DNA from: Glaciozyma antarctica PI12
Lineage: Eukaryota > Basidiomycota > Microbotryomycetes > Kriegeriales > Camptobasidiaceae
Reading direction: 5' to 3'
DNA: 64,000 nucleotides
Assembly: GCA_002917775.1 (NCBI GenBank)
Contig: KZ627148.1
Coordinates: 1,068,989-1,132,988 of the forward strand
Positions 32,221-44,522 of the stretch are shown here, one piece after another. Both the position numbers and the translations under genes were made by a program. The notes beneath the pieces were generated by a model. It was not told the DNA's origin. It worked only from the letters and a program-made list of their open reading frames with translations, and searched no databases. How positions within the stretch are numbered: the first letter of the stretch is position 1; each line of letters opens with the position of its first letter.

Positions 32221-33869
32221 ATGGTAGCAGCGACGCCAGAAACCTTCGCTTCGAACATGGTGCGGCCCTCATCGCCTCGGTGCGCGTCGCTTTGCTAATC
32301 TTTCCAGCAGGGACCACAACTCTTTGGAATCATGCTTTCGGCCTACGCGAACGGTATCATCGTCGTTCAAGTCAGTGGTGAGTGGAAAGCTAGGCAAAGG
32401 AGGAGGAGTGCGAGGGAGCTGACGCCGCTGTGACGCTCGCAGATTACTACTCGCTATACAAGGTAAGGCGGTGCACCGCCATTCTCTTCCGGTAGCTGAT
32501 TGTATCTCCTAGTCGGATGGCGTTGGCTTCAAGGTCCTCGTTGGAGTGATCTTCACCATCTCGCTGCTGGAGACAGCCTGCAACATGTGGTACGAAAGCT
32601 GTTCCCACTCGCTCTCGGACGCTGATCCCGCTTTCGCATGCTCAGCTATGCGTACTACAGGCTCATCGCAAACTTCGGAGTTTACGACCCTCGAACGCCT
32701 CCCACTTTCTACGTCGGTCCTCTCTCGTCGCCCTTCGACGACCTCGCTAAACCTCCTCCGCAGATCACCTTCTTCGCCTGCGCCGTCGTCGCTTTCGCAT
32801 CTCAAGCTTTCTTCGCCAAACTCGCCTACAGCGTGAGCTTCTCCCCCTCTGCGCACCCGTTTTGCGAGCGCTGAACCGATCTCGCAGGTCTCGAAAAGTG
32901 TCCCAATCATCTGCGTCGTCGGTCTCGGGATGCTCGTGTCGTTTGCTGGGCTTGTGGCGTCCCCTATGATCGCATTAGGGGTGGGACCTTTCGATTTGGG
33001 TATGTTGAAGATGTGGGTGCAGGCGAGTCGAAGCTGGCTCTGGAGGATGGGACCGCAAGCTGATCCTCGAGCTAGATTGGATCGTGGGGTGCGGTAGTGA
33101 CGGATGCGGTGCTTTGCTGCACATTTTTCTTCTACGCTAAGCGCCTACAAAGCGGGTTCAGCCGTTCGACCGACTCCGTAAACGCCACTCCTTCTCAAAC
33201 GACATCACTCGCTGACCGAGCTTCAACGTTCGCAGATGATTCAATCGCTGATCCAAATGGCTCTCTCGGTGCGTTCTGCTCTCCCTGCGTGATTATATAT
33301 CTGACTCCAGCAGACCACCGCCTTCACAGCCTCCCTCGCCATCGGCAACGCCCTCGCAGCGCGTCTCGAAACCAACGGCGCCTGCCTACGCCCCCTCTCC
33401 CTCGCTCCTCACATCTGCTAACCTCCTCCACAGATCCAGATGTTCTTTGCCTACCTCCTCGGCCCCTCGTACATCATCAGCCTCCTCTACGTCCTCAATT
33501 CCCGCCAACGTCTCCGCCTCATGAGCGAGAGTGAATTTGCGCCTGGTATCAGCCAAGACTCCGTCGCCGCAAAGTGGCCTCTCAACCGCTGGCGTTCACC
33601 CAGCGTAATTACCTTCGGATCACTGGCGTCGACTCTGCTCACGCATTTTCGCAGGGCGCATCGAAGGCGGAGAAAGGCCTTGGAGTCAACGTGACGTTGG
33701 CAACGCGCTCTCAGGTCGATTGGGTGGATTATGTACGTCCTTTTTCGTCCTCTAGAGGAGGAGGATCGCTGACTAGGATTGGATGCTAGAAGGAGAGTGG
33801 GTTGCCCCTTCAGCCGACGTGGACTCTGGAGTCGGGGAGGGCGGAATCACCCAGTCGGTATACTTGTAG
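32221..33869 (+). CDS. DUF6534-type seven-helix membrane protein, copy B
   Basis: The start at 32221 (MVAATPETFASNM) splices into GPQLFGIMLSAYANGIIVVQ, then YYSLYK, then FKVLVGVIFTISLLETACN. Later helices are ITFFACAVVAFASQAFF, IICVVGLGMLVSFAGLVASP and FFAYLLGPSYIISLLYVLNS. This is the DUF6534 architecture known from basidiomycetes, with no established function. The C-terminus is cytosolic and acidic, ending VDSGVGEGGIT with Q-S-V-Y-L and TAG at 33867-33869. Copy A at 5375-6864 shares the same exon order. Copy B has one extra long intron after SPMIALG (about 32983-33138, donor GTGGGA), where copy A is continuous. Most other introns start GTGCG or GTAC. The two copies are clearly diverged at protein level, so the duplication is old. 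Confidence 0.8.
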
Positions 33870-34227
33870 CATAGGGCTGTAGATCGTGTTACATTATCTG
33901 TCGTTGTTGTTGCTGGTAGTGCGGAGGGAAAGAGTTGAGTGCGAGAGATGCGTGCTCCGAGGAGGTGGAGCGAGCTTCGCAAGAGCTCCAAAATTCAGCT
34001 GTGACGAGCGGTCGCTGAAACGCCTTCTCTAGCCCCGCTTTTGCTGTCGGTTAAGCAAATCTCGCCAGCGTGTTGCAGGCTTCGTAGTTGAGGAGGTGAG
34101 GACCCCGTCCCGCCAAGGACTCCGAATTCGCGAGATGCCTCCTCTTCTCCTCCTCCCATCCCCCCACCGCGTCTTGAATCACCTCCTAGGATCTCAGCAC
34201 GCTCAACCACAGAGCTTAGAATCCACC
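33870..34227. other. Tandem intergenic region
   Basis: It holds the 3' flank of DUF6534 copy B and the 5' region of the second quinone-reductase gene. Minus-strand open frame, no domain. Confidence 0.45.
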
Positions 34228-35297
34228 ATGTAAGTACGAAGGCTGCTCTCTCCTCCCCACGCTCCTCGCCCGAGCTCCAGCTCCGGTTCAGACTATCGTT
34301 CGGCCAGAGTCCTCGGGAGCACAGCTGACTCTCTGCTGCAGGCCTGCAAATATTGCCGTCATCTATAGCTCCACCTACGGTACGCACCCACCATTCACGC
34401 GTGCCGGAATTGACTGACGCTTCGGACTCCGCAGGACACGTCCGCACGCTTGCTGAGACTGTTGCGGGGGGAGCCAAGGCTGCTGGAGCCGAGGTTACTA
34501 TCTACCAGTTCTCTGATATCCTCAGCGAGTGAGTCGCAGCGCGGTGGTATAGGGGCAGGGGGAGCTGACCGTTTGCTTCGCTAGCGAGATCCTCGCCAAG
34601 ATGAACGCTGCCCCCAAGGCTAGCTACCCTATCGTCAAGCGTAAGTCTCGCTCACTTAATTGCCGAGGGATTTGAGCTGATTTGTGTCTTGCGAAGCCGA
34701 GGACCTTGAACTTTACGACGGCTTCCTTTTCGGTATCCCCTCTCGCTACGGACGCGCCGTAGCGTGTGCTGATGCTTTCTTCGTTGCCACCGATGCGTCT
34801 CAATTTCCTTGAATGCAAGAACGAGCCTGATAGTATTGGCGCGCGGACAGGTAAGCTGTGAACGACCGGAGCTCTCGTCGGCAAGTTCGCTGGAATCTTC
34901 GTGCGTCGCCTCCTGCTTTCAGACTTTTCGAATTAGGAGCAAAGCTAATCGTTATACGCTCCGCAGACCTCCTCTGCGTCCCAGCACGGAGGACAGGAGA
35001 CGACGGCTCTCACGACGATCCCCTTCTTCGCGCACCAAGGCATCGCGTCCGTCCTCTCTCCCAACTGACCCTGCACGTCGCTAACCCCTTCGCAGCTTCG
35101 TACCCATCGGCTTCGTTCACCCAAACCTCACCGACAATACCGAGATCGTCGGCGGATCCGCGTACGGAGCAGCTGCGATCGCTGGCGGTGACGGCACGAG
35201 GGCTGTCACTGAGCGGGAGTTGGCGATTGCGAAGTATCAGGGAGATTCTTTCGCCAAGTTTGTGGGGACGTATGTTCGTGGGAAGACGGCGGTGTGA
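34228..35297 (+). pseudogene. WrbA-type quinone reductase, copy B, interrupted by an in-frame stop
   Basis: The sequence follows copy A closely: MPANIAVIYSSTYGHVRTLA, then EVTIYQFSDIL, PEDLELYDGFLFGIPSRYGR, SSASQHGGQETTALTTIPFF, and DNTEIVGGSAYGAAAIAGGD, ending TYVRGKTAV and TGA at 35295-35297. The start codon is split by the first intron: AT at 34228-34229, GTAAGT donor at 34230, and G at 34342. Between FFVATD and TTGALVGKFAGIF, where copy A has GGLWA, this copy holds about 57 extra bases (roughly 34794-34850) that resemble a gained intron. Just after them a TGA at 34859-34861 replaces the Trp codon in frame. No normal splice choice removes it. It may be a pseudogene, a misread base, or depend on odd splicing. 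It lacks the Cys-containing tail. Confidence 0.68.
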
Positions 35298-35413
35298 AGC
35301 AACTTGAGACGCTGTACTTTTTGCGCTTGACTTGTTGGAATGATTTTCGCTGGGACGGTGCGCGTTCGAAAAGCCTCGATTCGTGCACAGTAAACAACCT
35401 TTCCAAAGCACGC

Positions 35414-36604
35414 CTACACCTCGCTAAGAATCCTATCGACGGCGTCCGCGAAGCTCGCCCCAACCCAATCCGGTCTCCCTCCCTCCTCCTTCTCCATCGC
35501 ATCCTCATCCCCAGCTCGGTACTTGCCCGTCTGCACCAACAACCTCTTCAGACCTAGCGATCCGGGAACAGCACCGACGTCTTGTCGACGGTCGTCGCCA
35601 ATCTACGGGCGCAGAGGGTCAGGACGCGTGAGAGGAGAGGGAGGGAACGTACGATTCCAATTGAGGAAGTGGGAATAGAGAGAGAGGATAAGGAGGAGAT
35701 GGCGAGTGAGAAGAAGTCGAGAGAGGGTTTGCCGACTGGGAGGCGGTCAGTTTGCGGAGAGGGCAGGAGGAGGGAGAGAGACGTACTGACTTCAGCTTTG
35801 ACGCTCGCTGCTTCTTCGAGGGCGGTGATAAAAGGTCCTGCGAGCATTTTAGCGATATTCTGCGAAGGAGGGTCGGGCAGCTCACCCGGTCCCAGCGAAA
35901 GCGCACCGTCGCTCGAGCGAACGTAGAGAGCTTTGTGCGTCGCGATGAGAGGAACGTCCTTGATCCCGCTTTCTCCAGCGAGCAGCCGGAAAGCCTCGTT
36001 GAGAACTGGATATGTGAGTCGGTCGGGAGCGAGGCCGACGACGACAGAGTCGTATGGTGGGGAGGATGATGGGAAGTCTTCGAGTGCCGAGGTGGAGAGG
36101 AGGTAGAGAGGACTGGATGAGAGTTAGTGAGGTTGAGAAAGGCAGGAGTCAAAATGGCTCACTTGAGCTTTCGCTCGTTGACTAGTTGCGATACGGCCGA
36201 GAGGGAGGTGAAGAGCTGGGATGGGAGGGGATCAGCGCTCGTCTCGGAATCTCGGGAGAGCAGCTCACCTCCTCTTCGCGCACGTCAAGCTCCATCCTCT
36301 TCATCTTATCTAGCAGTGACTTTCCTGAGCGAGCGTGTTAGCAAGGCCCGCCTGTCAAGCAGGGAGGGACGCACGAGATTCCTTCGACGTGTTCGATAGC
36401 CACCGCAGCGCGATCCCCGCGTCCCGGAGTCGGCGGATTGCCTCCCCTGCTCCTGGGGTAGGTGTATCGCTCACGTGGATGGTCCCACTGAGGTCGATGA
36501 GGAGCGCACGAAGCCTGAGGAGGTGCCGGTCAGACGTGCCATGTTGCTGAGGCGCCAGAGGGTCCGCAGGGCTAGAGAGGCCGCACTTACTTCAAGGAGG
36601 TCAT
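35414..36604 (-). CDS. HAD-superfamily phosphatase (HDHD2/LHPP-like)
   Basis: The start at 36604 is followed by MTSL and, after a short intron, KLRALLIDLSGTIHVSDTPT. This is HAD motif I in the DLSGT form used by HDHD2 and LHPP, in which the first Asp is the nucleophile. ALRWLSNTSKES gives motif II (Thr/Ser). A C2-type cap domain lies between, including VVVGLAPDRLTYPVLNEAF and PLIATHKALYVRSSDGALSL. KPSLDFFSLAI supplies the motif III Lys, and IIGDDRRQDVGAVPGSLGLK is motif IV with the metal-binding Asp pair, followed by LLVQTGKYRAGDE. Family members remove phosphate from small molecules or phosphohistidine; the substrate here is unknown. All catalytic motifs are intact. The gene starts about 300 bp from the Dicer-like gene on the other strand. 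Confidence 0.88.
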
Positions 36605-36911
36605 ATTCAATCCTGGGAGCAGTGTGAGAGAAGAGCAGATCGTGGAGCAGGGCGGAGGAGGCACAACTTGCTTAGAGAGTGGGGTTCGGCTCTGCCACTG
36701 CATACACCCTACCCTTCGCAACGCTTTTCGCTTCTTTCTAGAGTGAACGGTGTAATCTACAGAGATCCTGAGCATGAATAAATAAGAAGAACTCTTGAGC
36801 GGAGCGCAAGGAGAGGATGGAGAATTGACGGAGGCCGGTGCCCCGAGCTCCTGCAGCACGACTCCTTGCTCTCCTTCATCTCGCTTCGACGCGCGAGTCG
36901 AACACAGCGCC
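36605..36911. promoter_or_regulatory. Divergent promoter region between HAD phosphatase and Dicer-like genes
   Basis: This 307-bp spacer must hold both 5' regions. It includes a relatively AT-rich stretch near 36740-36790 (AATAAATAAG-type sequence) about 130-170 bases before the Dicer start. The assignment is from gene orientation only. Confidence 0.45.
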
Positions 36912-39900
36912 ATGGGCAAGTCCAGGAGGACCTCAACCCGTCCTAGGCACGTCATTCCAGTGCCCTCCCCTTACGCCCACTCGACCCAGGCTCCTCTTGA
37001 AGTCGGGCGCAATGTCGTCGTCCGCCCGTTAACGACTCCGAACGGCCGCGCTCCTCCCATCAAGAAGGCTCCCAAGAAGGCACACTCGACTACTCTGGCT
37101 CCTCCGAGGAAGGTCGGCTTGGGCGAGTTCGGTCCTGCGAGGAAGGGGAGCGACGGTGGAGCGAGCTCGGCGAACGGGATCGCGAGCTGGAGTGGGGGCG
37201 TGGGAGGAGCGGGGGGTTCCGAGCTCAGTGCTTCAATTGCTGCTGTGCTGAACTCACGACCTGCGCGTGCCGTGGAGCAAGAGGATCGTGACAAGAGGTC
37301 GGTCCTCCAGAAGCTGCGCGCCGAGGAGTTGAGGAGGGAGCTCAAGGAGGAAGGAGCGATGGACGTCGTTCCCGTCGAGGATTCAGAAGAGGAGGACGAC
37401 AGCTTTGGTGGGGACGAAGGACTCGACCTCTCCCTCGCACGGCTCCTCCCGCGTCCTCAGCCGTTCAGCACCCCTGCCACTCCGATCTTCTCATCTCCCT
37501 TTGCCGGCCCATCCTCCTTCCTTCCCTCTTATACTCCTCGGCACTTTCCAAACTTCAGCATCCCCACCGTCGCCGTCAATTCGTCGCCGAAGGGAGCACC
37601 GACGACGTCGCGCGAGATCGAAGTCGATGGTCCCCACCTCTCGGACGACGACGAGGTGCTCATGGTCAGCAAGATGGACGAGGACGACAAGGAGAAACTT
37701 TTCACTTCTCCTCCCTCCGCGGGGCACCCCTCCTCTTCAAGCTTCGCAACGCCCTCGGCGTCGACCCCCGACTTCCGCACCTCCGCTTCTCCCTCACTCG
37801 AATATCGAGTGCCCGCAGCGGACCTTATGGAGGTCGACCACGTATCCTCCTCCCCGACTCAATCGAGCAGCTCCTACCCACCTCTTTCAACCCCGCGTCC
37901 CTCGGGGCATTTCGCCACTTTCTCGGCGAACCCGAGCTCTCTCTCCCCCTCCCTCGTCACCCCTCTCTCCTCCTTCACGCCCCTCTCCACAACCACCAGC
38001 ACAGCTCCTCTCAAGAAGGCTTCGACCGTTACGCAAGGCCGCACGCGCAAGTCTAAGCCTCGCAGGCGCGCAGAGTTGTTCGACTATCTCTCGGACGACG
38101 AGGACGATTTTGACGAGCTGCCTTCCCCGCTCTCGCTGCGCGGGAAGAGGCCAAAGCACGGTTTCGCGGTTGATGGAGCTGAGCGAGGGCTGGATGATAG
38201 CGAGCCGGAGCTCTTGCCGGCGTCGAGGAGGATGGCGGAGAGGTTGTGCCCGATGAGCTACCAGAGCGCGCTACTGGAGAAGGCGAAGGAGGGGAACGTG
38301 TAAGTCGCTGCTTCCCTGCGAGTACGGGATCTTGCTGATGAGCTTCGATTACAGGATCACGGTCATGGCGACTGGGAGCGGGAAGACGCTCGTTGCGGTA
38401 CGAGCTTCGCTCATGATGCTCGGGACCGAGAGCTGATTTTCTGCACTAACCGCAGGCGCTTCTTATCGAGTGGATGCACAAGGAGGTCGAGGCGCCTCGT
38501 ATCGCTCAAGGAGGTGCGAAGAAGCTCATCTTCTTCCTCACGCAATCCGTCCCGCTAGTTCATCAACAGGCGCGCGTGCTGGCTGGGAAGTGCGTCTTTT
38601 CCTTGCCAGTTTCTCTCCCTCGCTCGAACTGACTGTCGATTGCGCTGCAGTACTTCGCTTCGAGTGGGAAAAGCCTTCGGTGCGGCGGGGGTGAATCTTT
38701 CTAGCACTGCAGAGTGGTCCTGGAACTTCTCCAACTACGAGCACGTCCTTTCAGCAGTCACGTCGGACGTTGGACTGACTTCTCCTCTGCAGCTGTCTTG
38801 TCGTCACTGCCCAACTATTGCTCGACTCGCTCGCGCACGGATTTATTGACATGAGCCAGGTACAAAGTTCCTTCCAGGCGCTTTCGTAGCTCACACCACC
38901 GTCGCAGATCGCCCTGCTCGTTTTCGACGAATGCCACGCCGCAAAGTCCAACCACCCTTTTGCCTCAATCCTGCGCGACTTCTACGCTCGAGCTGCGAAG
39001 GACGCTAGACCTCGGATCCTTGGGCTCACGGCCTCTCCACTCAACAGCAACGAAGGTTTGGCGGAGGCCGAACGTCTGCAGGATCTTCTCGACGCCAAGT
39101 GCGTCCTCGCTCGCCTCTCCCTTGCGAGAAACATTACTGATCGCTCATTCCGCAGGCTCGTGACTGCTCCGGACGAGACGCTCAAGGAGCTTCGCCTCAT
39201 GGTCTCTGCTCCGACGATGCTCACAGTGGCTTACAGCCGAGCTCCTCGTACGTCGCGGCTTTTTGAAAGAGTCGCAAAGTCTAATTCCCGCTTTTTCGCA
39301 GACTACGCCAGGACTCCGCTCACCAAGCTCATCGAAGACTCCGTCCTCGTCAAAGATGTCGCTTTCAACCGTTGCCTGAACGCAGCTCGAGACGTGTGAG
39401 CATATGATCTCTCTCGCCAAACTCTTTCCGGCACTGAAAAGTCATCCCCCAGTCTCGCGCAGCATGGTCCCGACGCTAGCGACCTCGTTTGGCAGCTCGT
39501 CTACGCACAGTACGAGATGAAGGTCGCTTCGCTCTCTCCGATCCCCGAGGTGGTGGAGGACGATATCCTTGTCGAGACGGAGCTCGATCCCGAGTTCAAG
39601 CTCATTCATCCAAAAGCGGCGGAGCAGGACGCCGAGATGAAGGAAACGAGGAGGGAAAAAATGGTGGATGAGGAGACGGAACTCAGGCGGCAGCTTCCGG
39701 CATGGCTTCGGTGCGTCCGTCTCGCGTATTGGGAGGTGCAATGAGGGCTGATGCTCGCTGCGTTGGGATACAGAGTCTTGCAGAACCACAAGCCAATCCT
39801 TCGCTTTGAGAACCTCTCTCCCAAGTGAGTTCTTAAATTCGCTCGCGAATGGCTGCGACGCTGACCTTGGTCGTCGTAGGCTGCAAAAGCTCATCGAAGT

Positions 39901-42900
39901 TCTCTCCGCCTGGGACGCAGCCTCCAGCACGTTCTGCGGCATCATCTTCGTCGTGGGTCCTAACCTCCGCTTTATTCCTCGCAGTCCTGACGTTCGCTCC
40001 GCGCAGAACCGCCGCCTCGATGCTCTCCTCATCACTCAGATCCTTCGGTACTTGTCCAAGACGATGCCTCGCCTGGGATGGCTTCGCGTCAAGTGCGTTA
40101 CGGGACATGGCAGCAGCAAGCAAGCCAAATCGTCGCTGTAAGTTGTCTCTCTCCGCCGTTCGATATCAGTCTCACGCAAATCAACGCAGGGGACCGAGGA
40201 TGGAGTGGACCGAGCAAGCCGAGGTCTTGACTGAGTTTGGAAAAGGTGAGCTGATTCGTTCGTTCTCTGCGAAGCGCACTGAAGAACTTGCAGGCGGCTG
40301 CAATCTTCTCGTCGCTACGAGTGTCGTTGAAGAGGGGCTCGACGTTCAGGTGCGTCGTCGTCCGGCGAACCCACTTCCGCCTCGCTGACTCTTTCGCAGC
40401 CCTGCTGCTTCGTCGCGCGGTTCGACCTGTTTTCGACACACATCAGCTACGTTCAGTCTCGTGGACGAGCGCGCCGTGCTGGAAGTCACTACGTGCTTTT
40501 CGTCGAGAAAGGTGAGCAATCTCGGAGTCCGCCATCGTAGTCGAATTCTCCCAGCTGACGCGACTCTACAGGGAACAAGTCCGAGGAGAAGAAGATCATG
40601 CAGATTCAGAAGTTCGACGAGGAGATGGACCAGCTGCTTCACCAAGTCAAGGCGGCGTACGACGAGGACTTTGGCGACGAAGACTTCGAGTTCAACGATC
40701 CCAATGCGTTCCTCCTCGAGAAGTCGACCGGCGCCCTTCTCACGCCGCACTTCTCCGTCTCGCTCCTCTACCGATAGTGAGCTCAGAGCTCAAAAAACGT
40801 CGATTTCGCTTCTGACTTACTCGCTTCTCTGCAGCTGCAACTCTCTCCCACAGTCGGACGATTTCGTCGACAACAGCCCCCAGTTCGAATCACAGCAGTA
40901 CGGCGACAAGTTCGTCTGCATCATCAACCTTCCAGCTTCGGCTCGTGTGCGACGAGTGACCTCGCGTGAGTTCCTCCCGCCCATCAAGCCGAGCTCTCGC
41001 TAAATCTCTTCTTCGCAGCTCTCAGCCCCTCGTTCAAGGAAGCCAAGCGAGCGGCGTCGTTCATGGCGTGCAAGCTCCTTCGCCACTACGGGGCTCTCGA
41101 CGATCGCTTCCTTCCCGTCAGGACCTTCAACGCTCCGGGGATTCACGACGAGGAGGGTCGCGTCGTGGGATCTCGCAGTCGGCAGATTGGGTACGAGAGG
41201 AAGCTCCCGGACGCCTGGACGATCAGGGCTCCTTTCGGCAACGTTTCGACGCTCTACGGCACGATCCTCAAGTACGAAGGCCCGAACGGAACGATGATCG
41301 TGCGAGGCGAGCTCTACCGACCCGTCCTGCTTCTCTCGAGGAACCCTCTTCCGGCGACACCCAACATCAAGCTCTTCATCAACGGTCAGCCCTTCAACGT
41401 CATTCCTCAGCCCCTCCCTTCGCCATTCCTCGTCAACTCCGAGCAGCGAGAAATCCTGCGAGGTTACACACTTCGCGTCTTCACGTCTGTGCTCGGCAAG
41501 ATGCTCGAGGCCAAGGACGACGAGATTCTGTACTTCGTCGCAGCGATGCTGAAGGAGCAGAGGGTTGACTCGCCTGTGGACTCGAGCGCACTGGACTGGG
41601 AGTCGATGAAGGGAGCGGCTGCGGTTCAGGAGATTCAACTCGATGCGAAGAACTTGCCGGATCTCGAGGACTCGGTCGTGGTCGATTCTGGGAAGAACGA
41701 CTGTGAGTACCTTTCGCAGCTCGATTCATGTGCGGAGTCTGACGCTTGAGCAGGCCGCTACTTCTTCAAGGCTCTCCATCACGACCTCCACCCGAAGAGC
41801 AAGCTTCCCCCAGGACGACAAAGCGATGCTGGCTTCGAAAATGTCCTCGATTACTGTGCGTTGAACTCACCATCGCTCAACCAGACCCGAACTGACTCGC
41901 GAGCTTCCAGACATGTCGTTTAACGAGCCGGTCTTCCACAAGATTCATGTCAACATGGAGCAGCCGCTGCTGGAGGTCACGAGGGTACGCATCTCGACAC
42001 CCCCGCGAGCGAGTTCGCTGGTTGATCCATTCCTCGCAGTTCCCTCGCGTTGTGAGCTACCTTACCGCGACGCCGCGCAACGACGTTACGCCTTCTTCGA
42101 AGAAGCTTCTCGAGGTTCGTTCTCTCGAAAGCGTTCTCCGAAGCGTGCGGCTGATTCAGTATCGCATGCAGCACGTGCCTCGCTTCGCAATGCCACAACT
42201 CTGCTCTCGACACTCGCTGCCTTCGAACCTGTTCAGGAGTGCGTAATCGAGCTCATAACGGCCTTGATTTACACTAACTCTGCCGTCGACAGCGCATTTC
42301 ATGCTTCCGAGCATCCTCACCGAGCTCGATCAGCTGCTTCTCGTACAGGAGTTCAACGCGCGAGTCTTCAACGGACGTCTCGACCCAGCCCTCGTTCGCA
42401 TGGCACTTATGACGCCTTCTGCCGGCCTCGAAGACAACTACGAGCGACTTGAGCTTCTCGGTACGTCTTCGCTACCTCGCTCTCATTGCTGAAACTAACT
42501 TCCTGTCGCAGGCGATGCGTTCCTCAAGTACATCGCCAGCGGTGAGTCGGTTTCGTTTGCCCTCGCTTGAGCTCCGGCTTATGACCTTGCGCAGTTTACT
42601 GCTTCGCTTCGCTCGAGAAGAGCTGCCACGAAGACGATCTGCACCACGAGCGCCTGAAGCACATCCAGAACGCAACTCTCTTCAAAGCGGTTCGTCATTT
42701 TGGACTCGTCCCAGCTTCCGTACCGAACGCCTTCCTTCGCAGGGCCTTGAGCTCAACCTCCCGGCGTACCTCGTCTCGAAGCCGTTCACGTCTCGGTCCG
42801 TCGTTTTGCGCCTTTCTCGTTCGCATGGCATGACTGACGATCTAATCGCAGCCAATTCATCCCTCCCAACTTCGAGCTTCTCTGGGGACAGCTGCCGCCG

Positions 42901-44522
42901 CACTTGGCCGTCATCGGCGACAAGACCATCGCAGATTCGGTCGAGGGGCTCCTCGGTGCCGTGAGTTCAGCTTCTGCCTCACGATTCGAGCGAGCTAAAA
43001 TTCGCGACTCGCAGGCGTACGAGACTGGATACGCTAAAGACGGCTTGCGAGGAGGCTTCGAGCTCGCTCTCCAGGCTGCTCTTGCGCTCAAGGTCGATCT
43101 CAAGGGCGTCTCGAGCTGGAGCGACCTCGCACGACTTTACGGACCTCTCGAACCGACGCCGCAGATCTCCGAACGACCGATCGTCATCGAGCAGAAGCTC
43201 AATCGCCAGTTCAAGAACCCCAGCCTCCTGACCGAAGCTCTCGTGCGTCGTCCACCGTCTCTCACTGGCTCGACTAACATCTCGCTCGCAGACCCATCCC
43301 TCAAAGCTTAATGCGCGAGCTTCGTTCCAGCGTCTCGAGTGGTTGGGCGACAGTGTTCGTCCGCCTCCGTCCCAGCAAGGTGGGCCGAACTGAACTCGCC
43401 CTTCGCAGATCCTCGACTTCCTCGTCATCCGCTACTGCTGGTCTCGCTGGGACGGCATGCTCCCTCCAGGCCACCTCACCGAGCTCAAAGGCGCCATGGT
43501 CTCGAACGAGACGCTCTCCGCCCTCGCCGTCGAGTTCGTCCTCCCTTGTCCTCCCTCCCAAGTTCTTCGTGCTTCCCAGCTGACGAATGGCGCAGACTCG
43601 AACTCGATCGTTCCCTCGCTTACGACAACCCAGCTCTCACGATCAGTCTGCAGCAGTACCGCACTCGCATCACCAAAGCGCGCGAGAAGGAGCTCCTCGA
43701 AGCGGCACAGGAAGCTCGCGAAGCTCGACCGTACTGGCTCCTCCTCGATGCGCCCAAGTACGCTCTCCCCCCTCCCCTCCTTCGTCATACTAACGCACTA
43801 CGGCAGGGCCGTCGCTGATATCGTCGAATCCCTCTTCGGAGCCGTCTTCGTCGATGCCGGATTCGATCCCGCCGGCCCACAAGCGACCGTACGTCCCTGC
43901 TTCTCCCCCTCGCGCCCACTCACGCTAAAACAAATCGCAGTTCGACCACCTCCTCGTCCCGTTCTTTAAAGAGTGGATCTCCCCGTCCGTCCCCCCTCTC
44001 CTCTTCTCTCCCTCGAGCGCACTAACGAAATCGCAGGACCAAACTCCGAATCGACGCCATCCGCATCCTCCTCGAGACCGCCCAAGCCGCAGCCTGCGAC
44101 GACGGTCCGTCCCCCCTCCCTTCCCTCATTACTCACTAACGCTTCGCAATAGTATCCCACATCAGTTCGACTATCGACGGCTACATCTCTCCCACCGGCA
44201 CCGTCGTCCCCCGACTCACTCGCACCTCAGTCCTCTGCCACGACCTCGTTCTCGCCACTTCCCAAACGCCCAATTCAAAGACCGCCAAACGCCTCGTTAG
44301 CGCCGACGCTCTGGCGTACCTCGAGCTTCGTACGTCCTTTTTCTTCTCGGTGTGAGAGGGAGCTGATGAGGAGCAGATCCGGGATTCTGGGCGAGGGAAT
44401 GCGACTGTGAGAAGAGGAGGGCGGTGAGGGAGGAGGAGGAGGAGGAGAGGAGGGGCAGGAGGAGGAACGAGGGGTTTGAGACGAGTGACGAGAGCGAGGT
44501 GGAGGATGGGATGGAGTTGTGA
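36912..44522 (+). CDS. Dicer-like ribonuclease III (helicase plus two RNase III domains)
   Basis: A large gene with about 30 introns and roughly 1,900 residues. The first exon (36912-38299) codes a 460-residue Ser/Pro-rich, probably disordered N-terminus that starts MGKSRRTSTRPRHVIP. The helicase follows: VMATGSGKTLVA (motif I), LLVFDECHAAKSNHPF (DECH box), ILGLTASPLNSNEG (motif III), NLLVATSVVEEGLDVQ and SYVQSRGRARRAGSHYVLF (motif VI). Then come a Dicer-dimerisation (DUF283)-like region (CNSLPQSD to KLLRHYG) and a PAZ-like platform too diverged to call firmly. RNase IIIa has NYERLELLGDAFLKY and TIADSVEGLLGA. RNase IIIb has FQRLEWLGDSILDFL and AVADIVESLFGA. All four acidic catalytic residues are kept in each. 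A dsRBD-like end (TSQTPNSKTAKRLVS) precedes an acidic tail. It should cut dsRNA into small RNAs for RNAi. No Argonaute or RdRP lies in this window. Confidence 0.93.
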
